Below, in pieces: positions 23,213 through 33,791 of a DNA stretch of 64,000 nt (position 1 is the first letter of the stretch; each line of letters begins with the position of its first letter). The DNA lies in NCBI GenBank assembly GCA_916613615.1, contig OU744736.1, positions 6,108,224 to 6,172,223 of the forward strand. The letters run 5' to 3'. A program made the position numbers and the translations under genes. The stretch comes from Steromphala cineraria (taxonomy: Eukaryota > Mollusca > Gastropoda > Trochida > Trochidae). The notes under the pieces were generated by a model, which was not told where the DNA came from, searched no databases, and saw only the letters and a program-made list of their open reading frames with translations.

Positions 23213-24229
23213 AGCAACTAGCAATCACACTTACATCTACCGATTTTAAATGTTATGTTTGAATGACTACACTTGGTGCAAATATTTCTCAAACTTTTTG
23301 TGTACTTCATTCATTTTCAAAACTTGGAGACAAAATAGCGCGACGTTGTCTTTCTTCATAATTTCTTTTTTTTTCAGTACTCAACAGGATAATCCATTGT
23401 AAGAAACGTCGATAATTAAAAACAACAGCACAAGAATAGTATTTTTATTTTACAAAATCAATTTAGAAATGAGCTCGATGATTGTGCATGTTGCTTTTGT
23501 GTAAACATTGACTCGATAACTCGCTGGGCTGACCAATACTCGTGTTTGGTCTTTTGATTTTTTTAATCTGCATCATATATCTCAAGAATAAGGCCGACTC
23601 CCCTCTATTTTCAGGTGTCAAATTATTGTCTAATACGGTAGCTGTTGACTGCATTAATCATATGAAGCGCCTTGGACTGTATGGCAGTTTATCGCTTTGA
23701 TTAAAAGCGTCTCTTTGTCATCTTCATGCTGTGAACGTGTTTTACGTAATGAAAAAGCGGTTGATTTGATTTAAACACATTTTATTCATAAACAAAAGCA
23801 TGAGAAACAAGTTCTCCAACTTAAAAATACTTTCTCCGTGGAAAAAGCTGCTTAACAGAGTCAAAAGCTTTTACGAAGATACTTTGCACTATAAAATGAT
23901 ACATACTGCCACAGATAACTTATCAAAAACAAATATTACCTAAAGCACAATACAAACTGTTGTCAGAAGACTTATGACAAGCAGTAAATAAGAAATAACA
24001 CAAGACATCAAGTAAACTCTCTATACGAAGAGTGTTTTCAATGACTGATATGTTCGTATAGTTTGTTTCAGCTCAAGGGGAACCTGCCGTCAGCCCAATA
24101 AGGGCTTAAATACAGGAGAGATTATATATGATCATAATTTCGGAATCGCGTATATAACATGTATACGATAATAGACTGACTTTTTTCAACTTTTCTACTC
24201 AAATAAGAGAATTTCTGAGTTTGGCTAAA
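23213..24229 (-). other. 3' UTR and downstream DNA of gene C
   Basis: No exon recognised. It follows the gene C stop codon and contains an AATAAA at 23,781-23,786 that could be the poly(A) signal. Confidence 0.45.
23781..23786 (-). terminator. Candidate poly(A) signal of gene C
   Basis: AATAAA on the minus strand about 445 bases after the stop at 24,230. It is one of a few possible signals, so support is weak. Confidence 0.35.
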
Positions 24230-24698
24230 CTACAGGCAACTGTCCTCCTGTGAACCCTCGATTGTAACTACATATTCATTACATATATCGATGTCGAGGG
24301 AAGTGGAAGAGACTTCGAGGGAACTGTTTGAGACTCCGAGGGAACTGTTAGAGACTCCGAGGGAAATTTCAAGAGAATCCGAGGGAACTTCAAGAGACTC
24401 CGAGGGAGCTATTAGAGACTCTGAGGGAACTTCAAGAGAATCCGAGGGAACTGTTAGAGAATCCGAGGTAACTGTAAGAGACTCCGAGGGAAGTGGAAGA
24501 GACTTCGAGGGAACTTCAAGAGACTCCGAGGGAACTTCATGAGACTCCGAGAGAGCTGTGTAGTGGTCAGGATCACCCAGTTCAGGTTTAGGTTCAGATG
24601 GTACCTCATCTAGCTCTGTGTACAGGTCCGGGTTTGGAACTTCAGGTCCTGGTTCAGGGTCCGGCTCGGCGCACTCCTCATTTAGTGCTTCACCAGAG
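24230..24698 (-). CDS. Gene C exon 3: acidic, Ser/Pro-repeat cytoplasmic tail
   Basis: Acceptor TTGTTCGCAG, entered in phase 2, then SGEALNEECAEPDPEPGP, the YxxL motifs, and about eight 21-nt repeats coding EVPSESL-like heptads. Near 24,360 one extra base shifts the remaining repeats into another frame (SLGVSNS pattern). The exon then reads NEYVVTIEGSQED and stops (TAG at 24,230-24,232). The composition is strongly PEST-like, and SES/SDS are possible acidic-directed phosphorylation sites. Confidence 0.62.
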
Positions 24699-27600
24699 CT
24701 GCGAACAAAATAATGATAGGAAAATAATAATAAGGCGGATATTCATATCACGCACTTTTAATCAAAAAGCATGCTTCAAACTTTCATCTACATGCGCTGA
24801 GGAGGACCACTTAGGTCCGTACGTGGTAGTTTAATGAAACATATTTTAACTCTGGATGGACTGAGTGTAATATGAATGAAGTTTCTTGTCCAGGACATAA
24901 CGCAGAATGAGATCATGATAACAATGTTCGGCGTGTCCATTTGGATTCGAACATCGGAGTGAGAGGCAAGCATACTGACCTATACCTAAATATCACTGTG
25001 CTACACAACATCAATAATTGTACAATGTTTTACATGAAAAATAATTCATATGCTAGTGATTCCATTTCCCGAAGTGACTCACGTGCTGTAAACAAAATAA
25101 ATCAAATAACCCAAAGGCACCAACCAGTATGTTTTGATTTCTCTCAAACTCCGCAGAAATTCTCTCTATTACTCTTGATATTTTCAAAGGGAAGCCACGC
25201 CAATCACATTTGTTGTATCCAAATAAATTACCAATGAACAAAGCTGTAGCAAAAAATGCATTACGTCACCATGTGGGTAATACAAAAAATTTGGCACATT
25301 AAACTGTGAAATATGATTTCACTTTAAATGCCATATTAAAAGATGAATAATAAGTTCTATTCAAGTCGCTGATAAATGTTAACAGAGTAAATAAAAAAAC
25401 AAGAAGAGTCTATATTTGTTCTAGATAAGAGCATTATTTCGCATTCAGTACTCGCAGAATCCACTTTTTATAACCCACGCGATTTAATTTCGCTACTTTG
25501 GCTCGCCTGACGAATTAAAAGGAATTTTTCTGTAAGTACGCTAGTGACATTGAAATAAGACTAATGTTAACTAATAGGTGGATCATTTATTACCACGTTA
25601 CAAGTTATATTTAACGATGTTACTAAATGATTACGTCGAAAACATGTATTTATCATCAGAGCTTCTGAAAATGATGAGGGCTATATTTAGAATATGTCGT
25701 TGGTTCCAAACATTAATTATCCGGCCTGCGTAGGTCAGTGGATAACGCCTTAGACTTTGAATCTTAAGGATCCGGGATCGAAACCCGTCAGATGAACGGA
25801 GAGTTTTTTGTTTTTTAGTATCTGTAATACTCCTGTTAGTAATTAACCATGATGGCTTCTGAGATATCAAGCGTTAGCGCCTAGGAGTTATCGTCTTGGC
25901 AGTACATTTTGCACAATATGCTGTCATTGTCAACGCTATCCCACTGTCTTGAAAATCTATTTCTATCTAAATCTATAAATTCAAATATATTACATAAAAT
26001 TTAGCCATGCGATTCCTTTTTCTTACACAAAACGAATTAAAGGTGTTCACACAAAATGGCTGCGAGTGGATTTTATGTGAATCTTCATACTTTGTCCTCT
26101 GACTATGGATGATTGGTTTGTGTAAATATATTTTTATCACTGTCAAAATAGTACATTTAGCATTTACAACTTTCAGTGAAAAATTCAAAACATACTATAC
26201 CATAAAAGTAGCGCATAGGCCAATTTTTTAAAGAATTTTTTAAGTATTTCAAATATAGAAAATAGAGCCATTGGCTCTGTAGCTCATCAGGCTTCATCAT
26301 CAATTATGCTGTAGAGTGTGGCCAATGTGATTCCCCCTTTGTAAAGGCCACAGGGTCGCCAATCAAAAAATTAGTTTAAGTATACATGCGAAAAGTTTCA
26401 GTTTTCTAGGCCTTATACTTCAGGAGAAGAAGATGAACATAGATTTGAAGGACGTTTCTGTAGCCTTAATCATAATCCCCACTATTCAAGGAGTCTGTAC
26501 ACAAAATTTCAGCTTTCTAGGCCTCATGGTTCTGGAGAAGAAGATGAAAATAGGTTTTTAGGGCGTGGCCCCTGTGGCCCTTATTAGGGCTCACAGGGCC
26601 ACCAAAGCTACAATTTATAATTCTCACTATTTAAGGAGTCTAAAAGTTTCAGCTTTCTAGGCCTAATGCTTCTGGAGAAGAAGATTAAAATGGGTTTTAA
26701 GGGCGTGGCCACTAAAGCTACAATTTAAAATCCTCACTAGCCAAGGGGTCTGTACACAACGTTTCAGCTTTCTAGGCCTTATGGTTCTGGAGAAGAAGTC
26801 GAAATTCCATAATTTACGGACGTACGGACGGACGGCCGGACGGACGCCCGACACCATGCCATTTCATAAGCCCATCGGGCCTTACAGGCATTATGAATTT
26901 TCACATGTGTACAGGAGAAGGGAATGTCTTTGGCTTACAGTCATTGACATGTGGCAAAACAATCACATTTTTCGCCCAACTCTCTCGAAGTGTCAGTATC
27001 TCGAAGTGTCCACCACGTGCTCCAATATCAGTTCTCACCCGCCTTGTCATGGATCTTATCAAACGTTGGATAACCAGCTGAGGAATCCTCCTCCACTCCT
27101 CCTGAAGAAATACAGCCAATTCTTGGAGAGTTTGGGGCTGACGTTGACATTGTCGTAGACGACGATCAAGTTCATCCCATAGTTGTTCTATTGGATTAAG
27201 ATCCGGCGAACGAGAGGGCCAGGGAAGATTATTGACATTGTTTGGGGCAAGGAAGTCCATTGTTATACGTATTGTGTGCGGTCGTGCATTGTCTTGCTGA
27301 AACAAGTGACGTTCGAAGCGATGTTCCTTGTGGCAATGTCGAGACGTGGTATATAAGTATGGCGCTGCAACTCATCCAAAATAAATGACATTTCCGAAAA
27401 CAACCTGTCTTTTATAGCCAAGGTATGCATGCTGCACGTGCTGCAAGTTGCACGTGCATAAGGCATTCATGTGCGTTTTGGCGATGTTTTTCGTACTTCC
27501 TGACACAAAACCTCTCAAGTTCAACCTTTGCGTTTTCAGCCGCAGTTTTCATTGGAAAAAGGATACAAATCATGTTATCTACACCATTGTATAACATATT

Positions 27601-30600
27601 TATGAATATCGTAACAAAATAACCCACATGGGACTTCTGAAATAACAGCAATCGCCTATGCGTTTCTTTTTTTCGTATAGTATATGAAATTGTCAAAAAC
27701 AAAGTGTGGCTGCCCCTCAAACGTAAAAACCTTACTTCATAATACCATATCCTTAGTCTGTGATGGGATGTATGATTAGTCAAGTGGTGATCTATTTATA
27801 GCATCATGTTGGTAAACTGCTGAAGATATGGTACCATATATTAATTACTTCTGATATAACATGCTAAATCTTTTTGTTTATTCTGAGAAGGTATAACACA
27901 ACAAGATATGCATTCCTTATAGCTAAGGTACCTGGTTCTTATAAGATATGTCCCCCTATTCGAGGTATATCTGTCATAAGTCCCTTTATGGAATGGAAGA
28001 CAACATGGGATAAGACCGATACATCTCGAAAAGGGTACGTCTGACTTTTATAACACACTTCCTATGGTTTCTTTTGTTCGTTTGGGATTGTCGCGAAGGA
28101 AGGATTTCGCTTTTGTTTACGAATAAGTGACAATCAATCGCGAAAAACGCTCAGTGATTTGAATTACAGCTAAGAGGGTCATATATATACTGTATGTATG
28201 TCAAAGCGGAATTGAAGCACATTCGGTACAATCAATCAAGAACTGTATGATAGCCGATTTTTGCTGCTTAGGTTTTTTTTTGTCGAAACGCACGATAAAT
28301 CATCTTCCGCACGCATCCGGCGAGATATGCATTGACAAGATTTTCATATTCATTCTTGTAAATGCATATCTCGCCCGATGCGTGCGGAAGATGACGATGA
28401 ATAAGCTTTAATTACATGAGAATGAGAATAGATTTACCGAGCTTCCTCTTGTTAGAAATTTAATCGCGCAAAAATCGATGTGTAAACTCGCGATTACGTT
28501 ATCAATGATTGGTAACCGATTTAGGGTTTGGTTAAATGTATGAAGTTTTAGGATCACATTTGTTTCAAGGTTTAAATCTTTGGATACTAACTTTATCGGA
28601 TTTTCAATTGCAACGATAAAGTACGACATTATATAATACAGCAGCGTGAGGTTTCAATTTAGAATTTACTCGCTATCAATCCAGCATAACTTGTCCTTAT
28701 TTTCAAACACACTAGGTTTACCTCCATTCTACCATGGCGATTTCAATTATGAACTCTTTGTTTAAGCGAATCGCACTTTAAAAAACCTCCGCGTCAAAAA
28801 TGAAGTCGTCTGTGCCGGGTTTTGCTCCTTGGTATTTAGAATAGATTTAGTCGTGAGCAAAGGTAACTCTGTCCCAGCGTGTCCATCAAACGAATTTTTA
28901 ACTTTCTTGAACACATTATCGTAATCGTCTAATACATACAATAAAGACTGGCCCTGACTGAAGCAAGTAGATTGTTCTAACATAAAACCTCTATGACGTT
29001 GTCAAGGATTATGAGTCATCACGTTGCATCTAATTACTAACCCACCTGGTCCATATCGAGCATGCGAGGAAATCATCCGATGGAAAAAACTGGCTCATCT
29101 CTTTGAATCGGGCGTCGTTAGGATTTATGTTGCAGTTTACACATTATGAGGTTAAATATCAATAATTTGATTTATGACTTATTGACCATAATCATTACAG
29201 CTAGTTTTAACATGATTGTCCAATTCTTACAGCTTGTGTTAATTAGATTGTCCGATTGCACCACTCGTGAAAATATAAACTTCTTCCTCACTTGATGAGA
29301 TAAACATGGTATTTGTCAAGAAAACACAAATATCCTCTAAATATTTAACGTCGTAATATTATAATATTTGAGGCTGTGACGTGGTTGGATATTCATCCGC
29401 TGTTCCGACTCTTTAAAGACACAGTAAAAAGTTGCTTAAGAAACAATAAATCGTTTGAAATGAAAGTTGGTAATACATAGGATACAAAACTCGTTCCCTT
29501 TTCATATCATGTTTATGTCCCTCGTGAAATAATTCTGTTTTGTTACTCGCAAAGGCCCGTTACAAAGCAAAAATATTTCACTTTGGACATAAACTTGACA
29601 TGAAAGGGGAAGCTCGTTAGATATCCTATAAATATCCTCAACGGGCAAGTAACAATTGATTCTTACCTCTTTGTCCCACAGAAGCAACAAATAATCACCA
29701 TCATTATGATCACCAGCACGTGCCATGCAGCTGGCAAAATGATATAAAATGGGATGTCTGTTGAAAGAATGACACACATATTGATAACAACACTAATGCC
29801 AACGACACCAGTGCCTATATATCAATATTTTACTGATTTACTGATATTTAGGCACGAGTGTATTAAATATATTATATCATGGGCACGAATATGATATTCT
29901 TTTTATTTCCGTCGTCGCGAAGTTAAATTAAATTATCATAATCTTAGACATAATCAGCATAGACGGAATAGCCATCACAATGAAAAACTTAATATGTTGC
30001 CCTTCTTAATTTTAGTTCTTCGTCAAACACAACCAATAACAATAAACAAATTAACAAGCCATATCATTGACGTTCTAATAATTTGTATTCATTTCAAGTA
30101 AGTTTCGTGGGAAGCTAACTTTTGACTTAATAGTTATCTTACGTAATCATATACTTACATTTTTATGATAGTTTGTATAGGACATCTAACGCAGGAGACA
30201 GTTCTTCAACATGTTAAAATTGTACCGGGAAAAGGTTTATTATGGAAAATTTGTTATGTAAAGTCATGTCGTAAACTTGTTTTCACACACTAACCATTTT
30301 TGAGAATATGAATTGTTCAATGTATTTTTTATCTCAGAGATGTAATAAGTGTTGATTCTAACAAAACCAAATGTCTCCCGGTGATGATATATCCCTCATG
30401 TTTTGATTGTCGATGGCCAAAGAAATACATTTGTGTAGATTTAACTGTCTGTTGTCATGATATGGAAAATTGTTTGCTAGTCAGTTTCTTTACATTTTGT
30501 AATGATATACAATCCGAATAACATTTGATCCTGTATACACGTATCATTGTATGCTTTACTACACAGGAGGCCATTATGTAACGTCGGCATGAACCTTAGG

Positions 30601-30746
30601 ATTGTATTTAGAAGTCGTTTTTACTAACAAGATAATGAGTATTAGGCAAACGTATGTAACCAGTAGTTTAACCTACCTTGAGCGGAAACAGTTGGATAAA
30701 GGGAAAATATACCGATCAAGCTGATCCACACACGTGAAGCCATCAT
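24230..30746 (-). CDS. Gene C: small type I membrane protein with signalling-type tail
   Basis: Three exons (70 + 91 + 469 nt = 630 nt) join in phase (1 then 2) to give 209 residues plus a stop. Order: signal peptide (residues 1-23), about five ectodomain residues, one transmembrane helix (about 28-50), a basic GTKR stop-transfer, then a tail of about 157 residues. The tail carries DLYTEL and DHYTAL (YxxL motifs, 16 residues between them) and a 7-residue repeat. Tiny ectodomain plus tyrosine motifs is the layout of ITAM adaptors such as DAP12 or FcR-gamma, but the YxxL spacing exceeds the usual 6-12 and there is no sequence match I recognise. The exon phases match the transmembrane/tail exons of gene B, suggesting common origin. 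No ectodomain exon is visible in the 919-bp first intron; loss of ectodomain exons or pseudogenisation is possible. Confidence 0.6.
24298..24555 (-). repeat. 21-bp coding tandem repeat
   Basis: About 11-12 units of consensus TCGGAGTCTCTTGAAGTTCCC on the minus strand inside gene C exon 3. Because 21 is divisible by 3, the plus strand is open too. Confidence 0.85.
25722..25797 (+). repeat. tRNA-like sequence (Gln-type anticodon loop)
   Basis: It has D-arm TAGGTCAGTGGATAACGCC, an anticodon stem-loop TTAGA-CTTTGAA-TCTTAA (TTG, Gln-like) and T arm CCGGGATCGAAACCCG. The acceptor stem pairs poorly, so I prefer a tRNA-derived SINE or pseudogene over a working tRNA. Confidence 0.55.
25985..26225. mobile_element. 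Fragment of the piggyBac-like MITE family
   Basis: Shares the segment from the CATGCGATTCC region through GGTGTTCACACAAAATGG and the ATTGGTTTGTG region with 3,219-3,538 and 22,646-23,212. The left end is missing and the right end is eroded. Confidence 0.55.
26385..26805 (+). repeat. Divergent tandem repeat, four units of about 110-140 bp
   Basis: Four copies of TTTCAGCTTTCTAGGCCT followed by TTCTGGAGAAGAAG occur at about 26,389, 26,508, 26,647 and 26,761, followed by a GGACGGACGGACG-type tract near 26,820. It probably belongs to a dispersed mollusc-type repeat. Confidence 0.7.
26901..27360 (-). pseudogene. Tc1-type transposase, C-terminal remnant
   Basis: The minus strand encodes FQQDNARPHTIRITMDF (second catalytic Asp) then SPDLNPIEQLWDELDRR (Glu). 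There are exactly 34 residues between Asp and Glu, the DD34E signature of Tc1. The N-terminal DNA-binding region and the first Asp are absent, and the frame is broken upstream of about 27,330. A dead copy. Confidence 0.88.
28301..28393. mobile_element. Hairpin MITE of 93 bp with 9-bp TSD
   Basis: About 38-bp near-perfect arms beginning CATCTTCCGCACGCATCC. Flanks acgataaat and acgatgaat match at 8 of 9. Shared CATCTTCC ends and TSD length link it to the nested element at 22,827. Confidence 0.75.
29667..29757 (-). CDS. Gene C exon 2: transmembrane segment
   Basis: A 91-nt exon (phase 1 in, phase 2 out), acceptor TTTCAACAG and donor GTAAGA. It codes IPFYIILPAAWHVLVIIMMV, then IICCFCGTKR: a hydrophobic helix of about 22 residues with a His-containing start and a Cys-rich, basic cytoplasmic border (possible palmitoylation). 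Confidence 0.68.
29758..30676 (-). other. Intron 1 of gene C
   Basis: Contains a palindromic repeat at about 29,808-29,910 (GTGCCTATATATCAATAT and its inverse) sharing ATATTTAGGCACG and TCATGGGCACGAA with the element at 63,678. All frames around the best cryptic donor (GTAAGTAT near 30,155) have stops, so no ectodomain exon is supported. Confidence 0.5.
30677..30746 (-). CDS. Gene C exon 1: signal peptide
   Basis: A tandem ATG-ATG start codes MMASRVWISLIGIFSLYPTV then SAQ, with one Arg before a hydrophobic core and an A-X-A-like end, stopping in phase 1 at donor GTAGGT. This is the same layout and phase as the gene A signal-peptide exon. Confidence 0.68.
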
Positions 30747-31627
30747 ATCGTTTGATAAGAGAAATAAACTGAACGGGTAAACGTTGTCTGTAAACGTGAT
30801 TCAGTTTGTTGTATGGCAGCGTATTCATACTATACTGACTATCCGCGTTGATAAAAAACAAGTTATGATTGCTTTCTATTTATTGTGTAAATGTTTACAA
30901 GGAAGGATCGTTGAATGAAAGTTTTACTGTATGTTTTACTGTATGCCAGGTCGTAAACTGTACATGTAAAGGATTGCCACATCGTAAGGAGTAGCACGAA
31001 ACAGGATCTTGGGCAAGAAGGACTCTGCTCAAAGCTGACGGTTCAGGCGTCATGTTACACAGAGATGTAGTTCTTTTCACACGCCCACTGCAGTTGTACT
31101 CTTAGTGGATATTGCTTCACATGTAGCAAATGTCTTCTACTTATGTGAATGGGTATTGCTTCACATGTTACAAATGTCTTCTACATATGTGAATGGTTAT
31201 TGCTTCACATGTTACAAATGTCTTCTACTTATGTGAATGGGTATTGCTTCACATGTAACAAATGTCTCTACTTATGGGTTAAAGATAGCATTTAAATCGT
31301 AAAATGACGATTATATTTCCGCAGGATAATAATGGTCCACTAAATGAAAACCCGCAGGACTAGGATATAAAAGTGAACTTCAACACTGCATGAAAAGAAG
31401 TTTAAATGAGTGCAAATTATATTGATTTCACGTTGATAACATTTTGATCGTAGACGCTGTTTATGCATATAGGTTTATTTCTTGCCATCTGCCCCCCAAA
31501 CAATTCGTAAGAGATCTTATCAATGACGAGTCTTTATATATTCATAATGAATGAAGTGTTTCCACTAATTGAGAAAAGAGTTATTATCAAATGATTTGGT
31601 AGGTAATCTAAGATTATTGTGAGTTCA
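30747..31627. other. Intergenic DNA between genes C and B
   Basis: Upstream flank of gene C with an AATAAATAG-type TATA-like box near 30,880 (weak). It includes the 44-bp tandem repeat described separately. Confidence 0.45.
31111..31276 (+). repeat. 44-bp tandem repeat, about 3.7 units
   Basis: Units starting ATTGCTTCACATGT recur at 31,111, 31,155, 31,199 and 31,243, exactly 44 bp apart, with few mismatches. Confidence 0.92.
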
Positions 31628-32253
31628 CATTCTCTCATACAGAGGAAAATCAGTCATACCTGAATTAGCCTATGTTCTATTACCCTCATGCATGGGATAG
31701 AAGGATAGAAATCTGATTGGAGGCAATCGAAGTTATTTTTAATTAGTTGTGCAATCAGCGACGCTGTTCCAAAAGTGGTCATTCGCAAAACCTCGGCCAT
31801 CTCCGTGTGGTTTGTTAAAGCTTTCGTTGAAATTTAACATCCAGGGGAGGTAATTCTTTCTTTTACAAACCATCGGTTTTTACCCTCTCAGTAGTTATTA
31901 CTTGGTTGATTAGTAAAATAAAATATATCATAAAACAAATAATCATTTACTCAATTATAAATCAGTTTCTATCTAATGATATCCATATCTGATTTTCAAA
32001 TAGTTTCCCTCTCACGCTGTATTATATTGAAAAATACAGGTAAAGACATAATATTTTCATATCACTATACGACCGTTAGGACCTCCCCGAGTCATGGATA
32101 TCCAAAAGGTGATTTCATTGGCTGCAAATAAGGGAGATATTTTAAGTTACAACTTTTTGCCGCTTGGGTAATCTACCGGAACCCCAGGATCTTGGCGTGA
32201 TAGAACAGAGGCTTACGCATGTATGACTGAGCTGCCTCGGTTGGGAGAGAATG
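31628..32253. mobile_element. MULE-like MITE, copy 4 (626 bp)
   Basis: Ends CATTCTCTCATACAGAGG and CCTCGGTTGGGAGAGAATG. The 9-bp TSD gtgagttca / gttagttca differs at one position. The interior is inverted relative to copies 2 and 5. Confidence 0.82.
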
Positions 32254-33559
32254 GTTAGTTCAGTCATTCCATCAAATACTGCCCTGTAAAAATGAGTGAT
32301 AATTACAGGTCTGAGTTAACCTGTTAGGAAACTTCTCTCAATTTTGTTGTTTTAAAAACATTCAGGTTTAATGTGTCCATACTGCCCTTAATGTTGACTT
32401 GACTTGACTTGAATATGTTCAGTGGCGGATACCAAAGGTTCATCGTTCACTTGAAAGAATTGAATCATTCACATTACATCAACTAATCTTAAACTTATTT
32501 CCAGTGCAACAATACTTCTGTCTCGACACCAAAATCGAATAGAATTATTATAGAATAGCAGTGCAACGTTTTCTAAATAAAATCTGTTTTGTAGTTAATG
32601 TTTCTATCACATCACACAATTAACATCTCTGAAATATTGATTTCTGTCTTATCAGAAAACCTTTACTTGTGAAAAGAAATTAGAATGGAACTCATTTTAC
32701 TTTTTATATTTGGAAATGCATATCACACACGTTACTGACAACACATGTTGTTTGGATAAAAGGGCCTCCAGGTTATGGATACCAAACTGTTGATAATCAT
32801 GAAAACTAACCAGGTCATTTTTCTTTGTACAAACATAAAAGTGAATATTTGTTTATAAAAATAAATAAATGAGTATAATCATTATTTTAGAACACGTAAA
32901 AGGGGATAAAGGAAAAGAATCAAAATATGAATTAAATTGACGTTTCGTTTAATAAGTTGTCATCTCACACGTCAAACGCGTTTGCAGACTCAAAAATAGT
33001 TATGCTGTACAGTGCCTATTTTCTTGTTGTAAGTTAATCAAAACAGAAAGAACAGCAAAACATTATCAACACACCTCTCATAAAGTACAGGAGAACATAG
33101 CCCATAAACGCTATATTTAAGCTAATATCAGGAAATCAAGGTAGAGAATTGCACAGTTCCTTAAGTACATATTAACATTTCAGATGAATATGGATCACGA
33201 TAAATCGTGTATCACAATAACAGTGTCAACGACAGCTTGGTGAAGATTCTGGATAAAATCCGCATAGGAAAATACAATGCTGCAAACAATCGCAAAATAA
33301 GATTTATCTCAAAGGAAAAATAAATCCAGAAACATACTTGCAACGCCAAATAGGAAAGCTAAGAATAGAGACTAATCGCTGCATAACATGTTAACACAGG
33401 TAAATATAAACAGTAATCCTAAGAGAACCATAGTCAAGATCTACAAACTTCAGAAATCATTATTCCATTTACAGTTACTGGTGTGATTTATACGCGTATT
33501 GTACTAAAACGAATTGACAGGTGAAAAGGTAGTACATTTTGTAAGCTGGATGAGCTCAA
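32254..33559. other. 3' region of gene B
   Basis: AT-rich DNA after the gene B stop codon; presumably the 3' UTR and spacer. I saw no AATAAA close to the stop and no other gene. Confidence 0.45.
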
Positions 33560-33791
33560 CTACATTCTGACGACTTGCGACTGATCATCAAGGATATCGA
33601 TGTATCCGTTGTTCCTGTCTGTCGGAGTAAGCCCCTCCACGGGTTGTGTGTACTCGTGGTATTGTGAATCAACTGACTTTAGTCCAGGGGGTTTCTCATC
33701 CATCTGTGAATACACGTGGTTGTCATAAGATCCAGATGTTTTGTCTGGCACGGTGTACGCAGAATGTGGACTCTTTTCGATCCCATCGCTA
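33560..33791 (-). CDS. Gene B exon: tyrosine-rich cytoplasmic tail
   Basis: Acceptor ATATTTCAG, phase 2. It codes SSDGIEKSPHSAYTVP, then SYDNHVYSQMDEKPPG, SQYHEYTQPVEG and NGYIDILDDQ, ending VVRM and TAG. Seven tyrosines in about 76 residues include YTVP, YDNH, YSQM and YIDI, which fit SH2-docking or YxxI/L sorting-type motifs; a PPG stretch lies between them. The S-S-x-G start resembles the gene C tail. Confidence 0.78.

Larger units (their letters stand above)
24699..29666 (-). other. Large intron 2 of gene C
   Basis: About 5 kb holding a tRNA-like sequence (25,722), a piggyBac-like MITE fragment (25,985), a divergent tandem repeat (26,380), a Tc1 remnant (26,901) and a hairpin MITE (28,301). 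No exon found. Confidence 0.5.

Noticed and set aside
24291..24542. Plus-strand 83-codon ORF of Ser/Arg/Glu repeats
   Set aside because: It is the antisense of the 21-bp coding repeat in gene C. A period divisible by 3 keeps both strands open, and only the minus strand has an acceptor and phase-matched upstream exons.
25722..25797. Functional tRNA-Gln gene
   Set aside because: Anticodon and T arms look good, but the acceptor ends do not pair, so I list it as a tRNA-like repeat.
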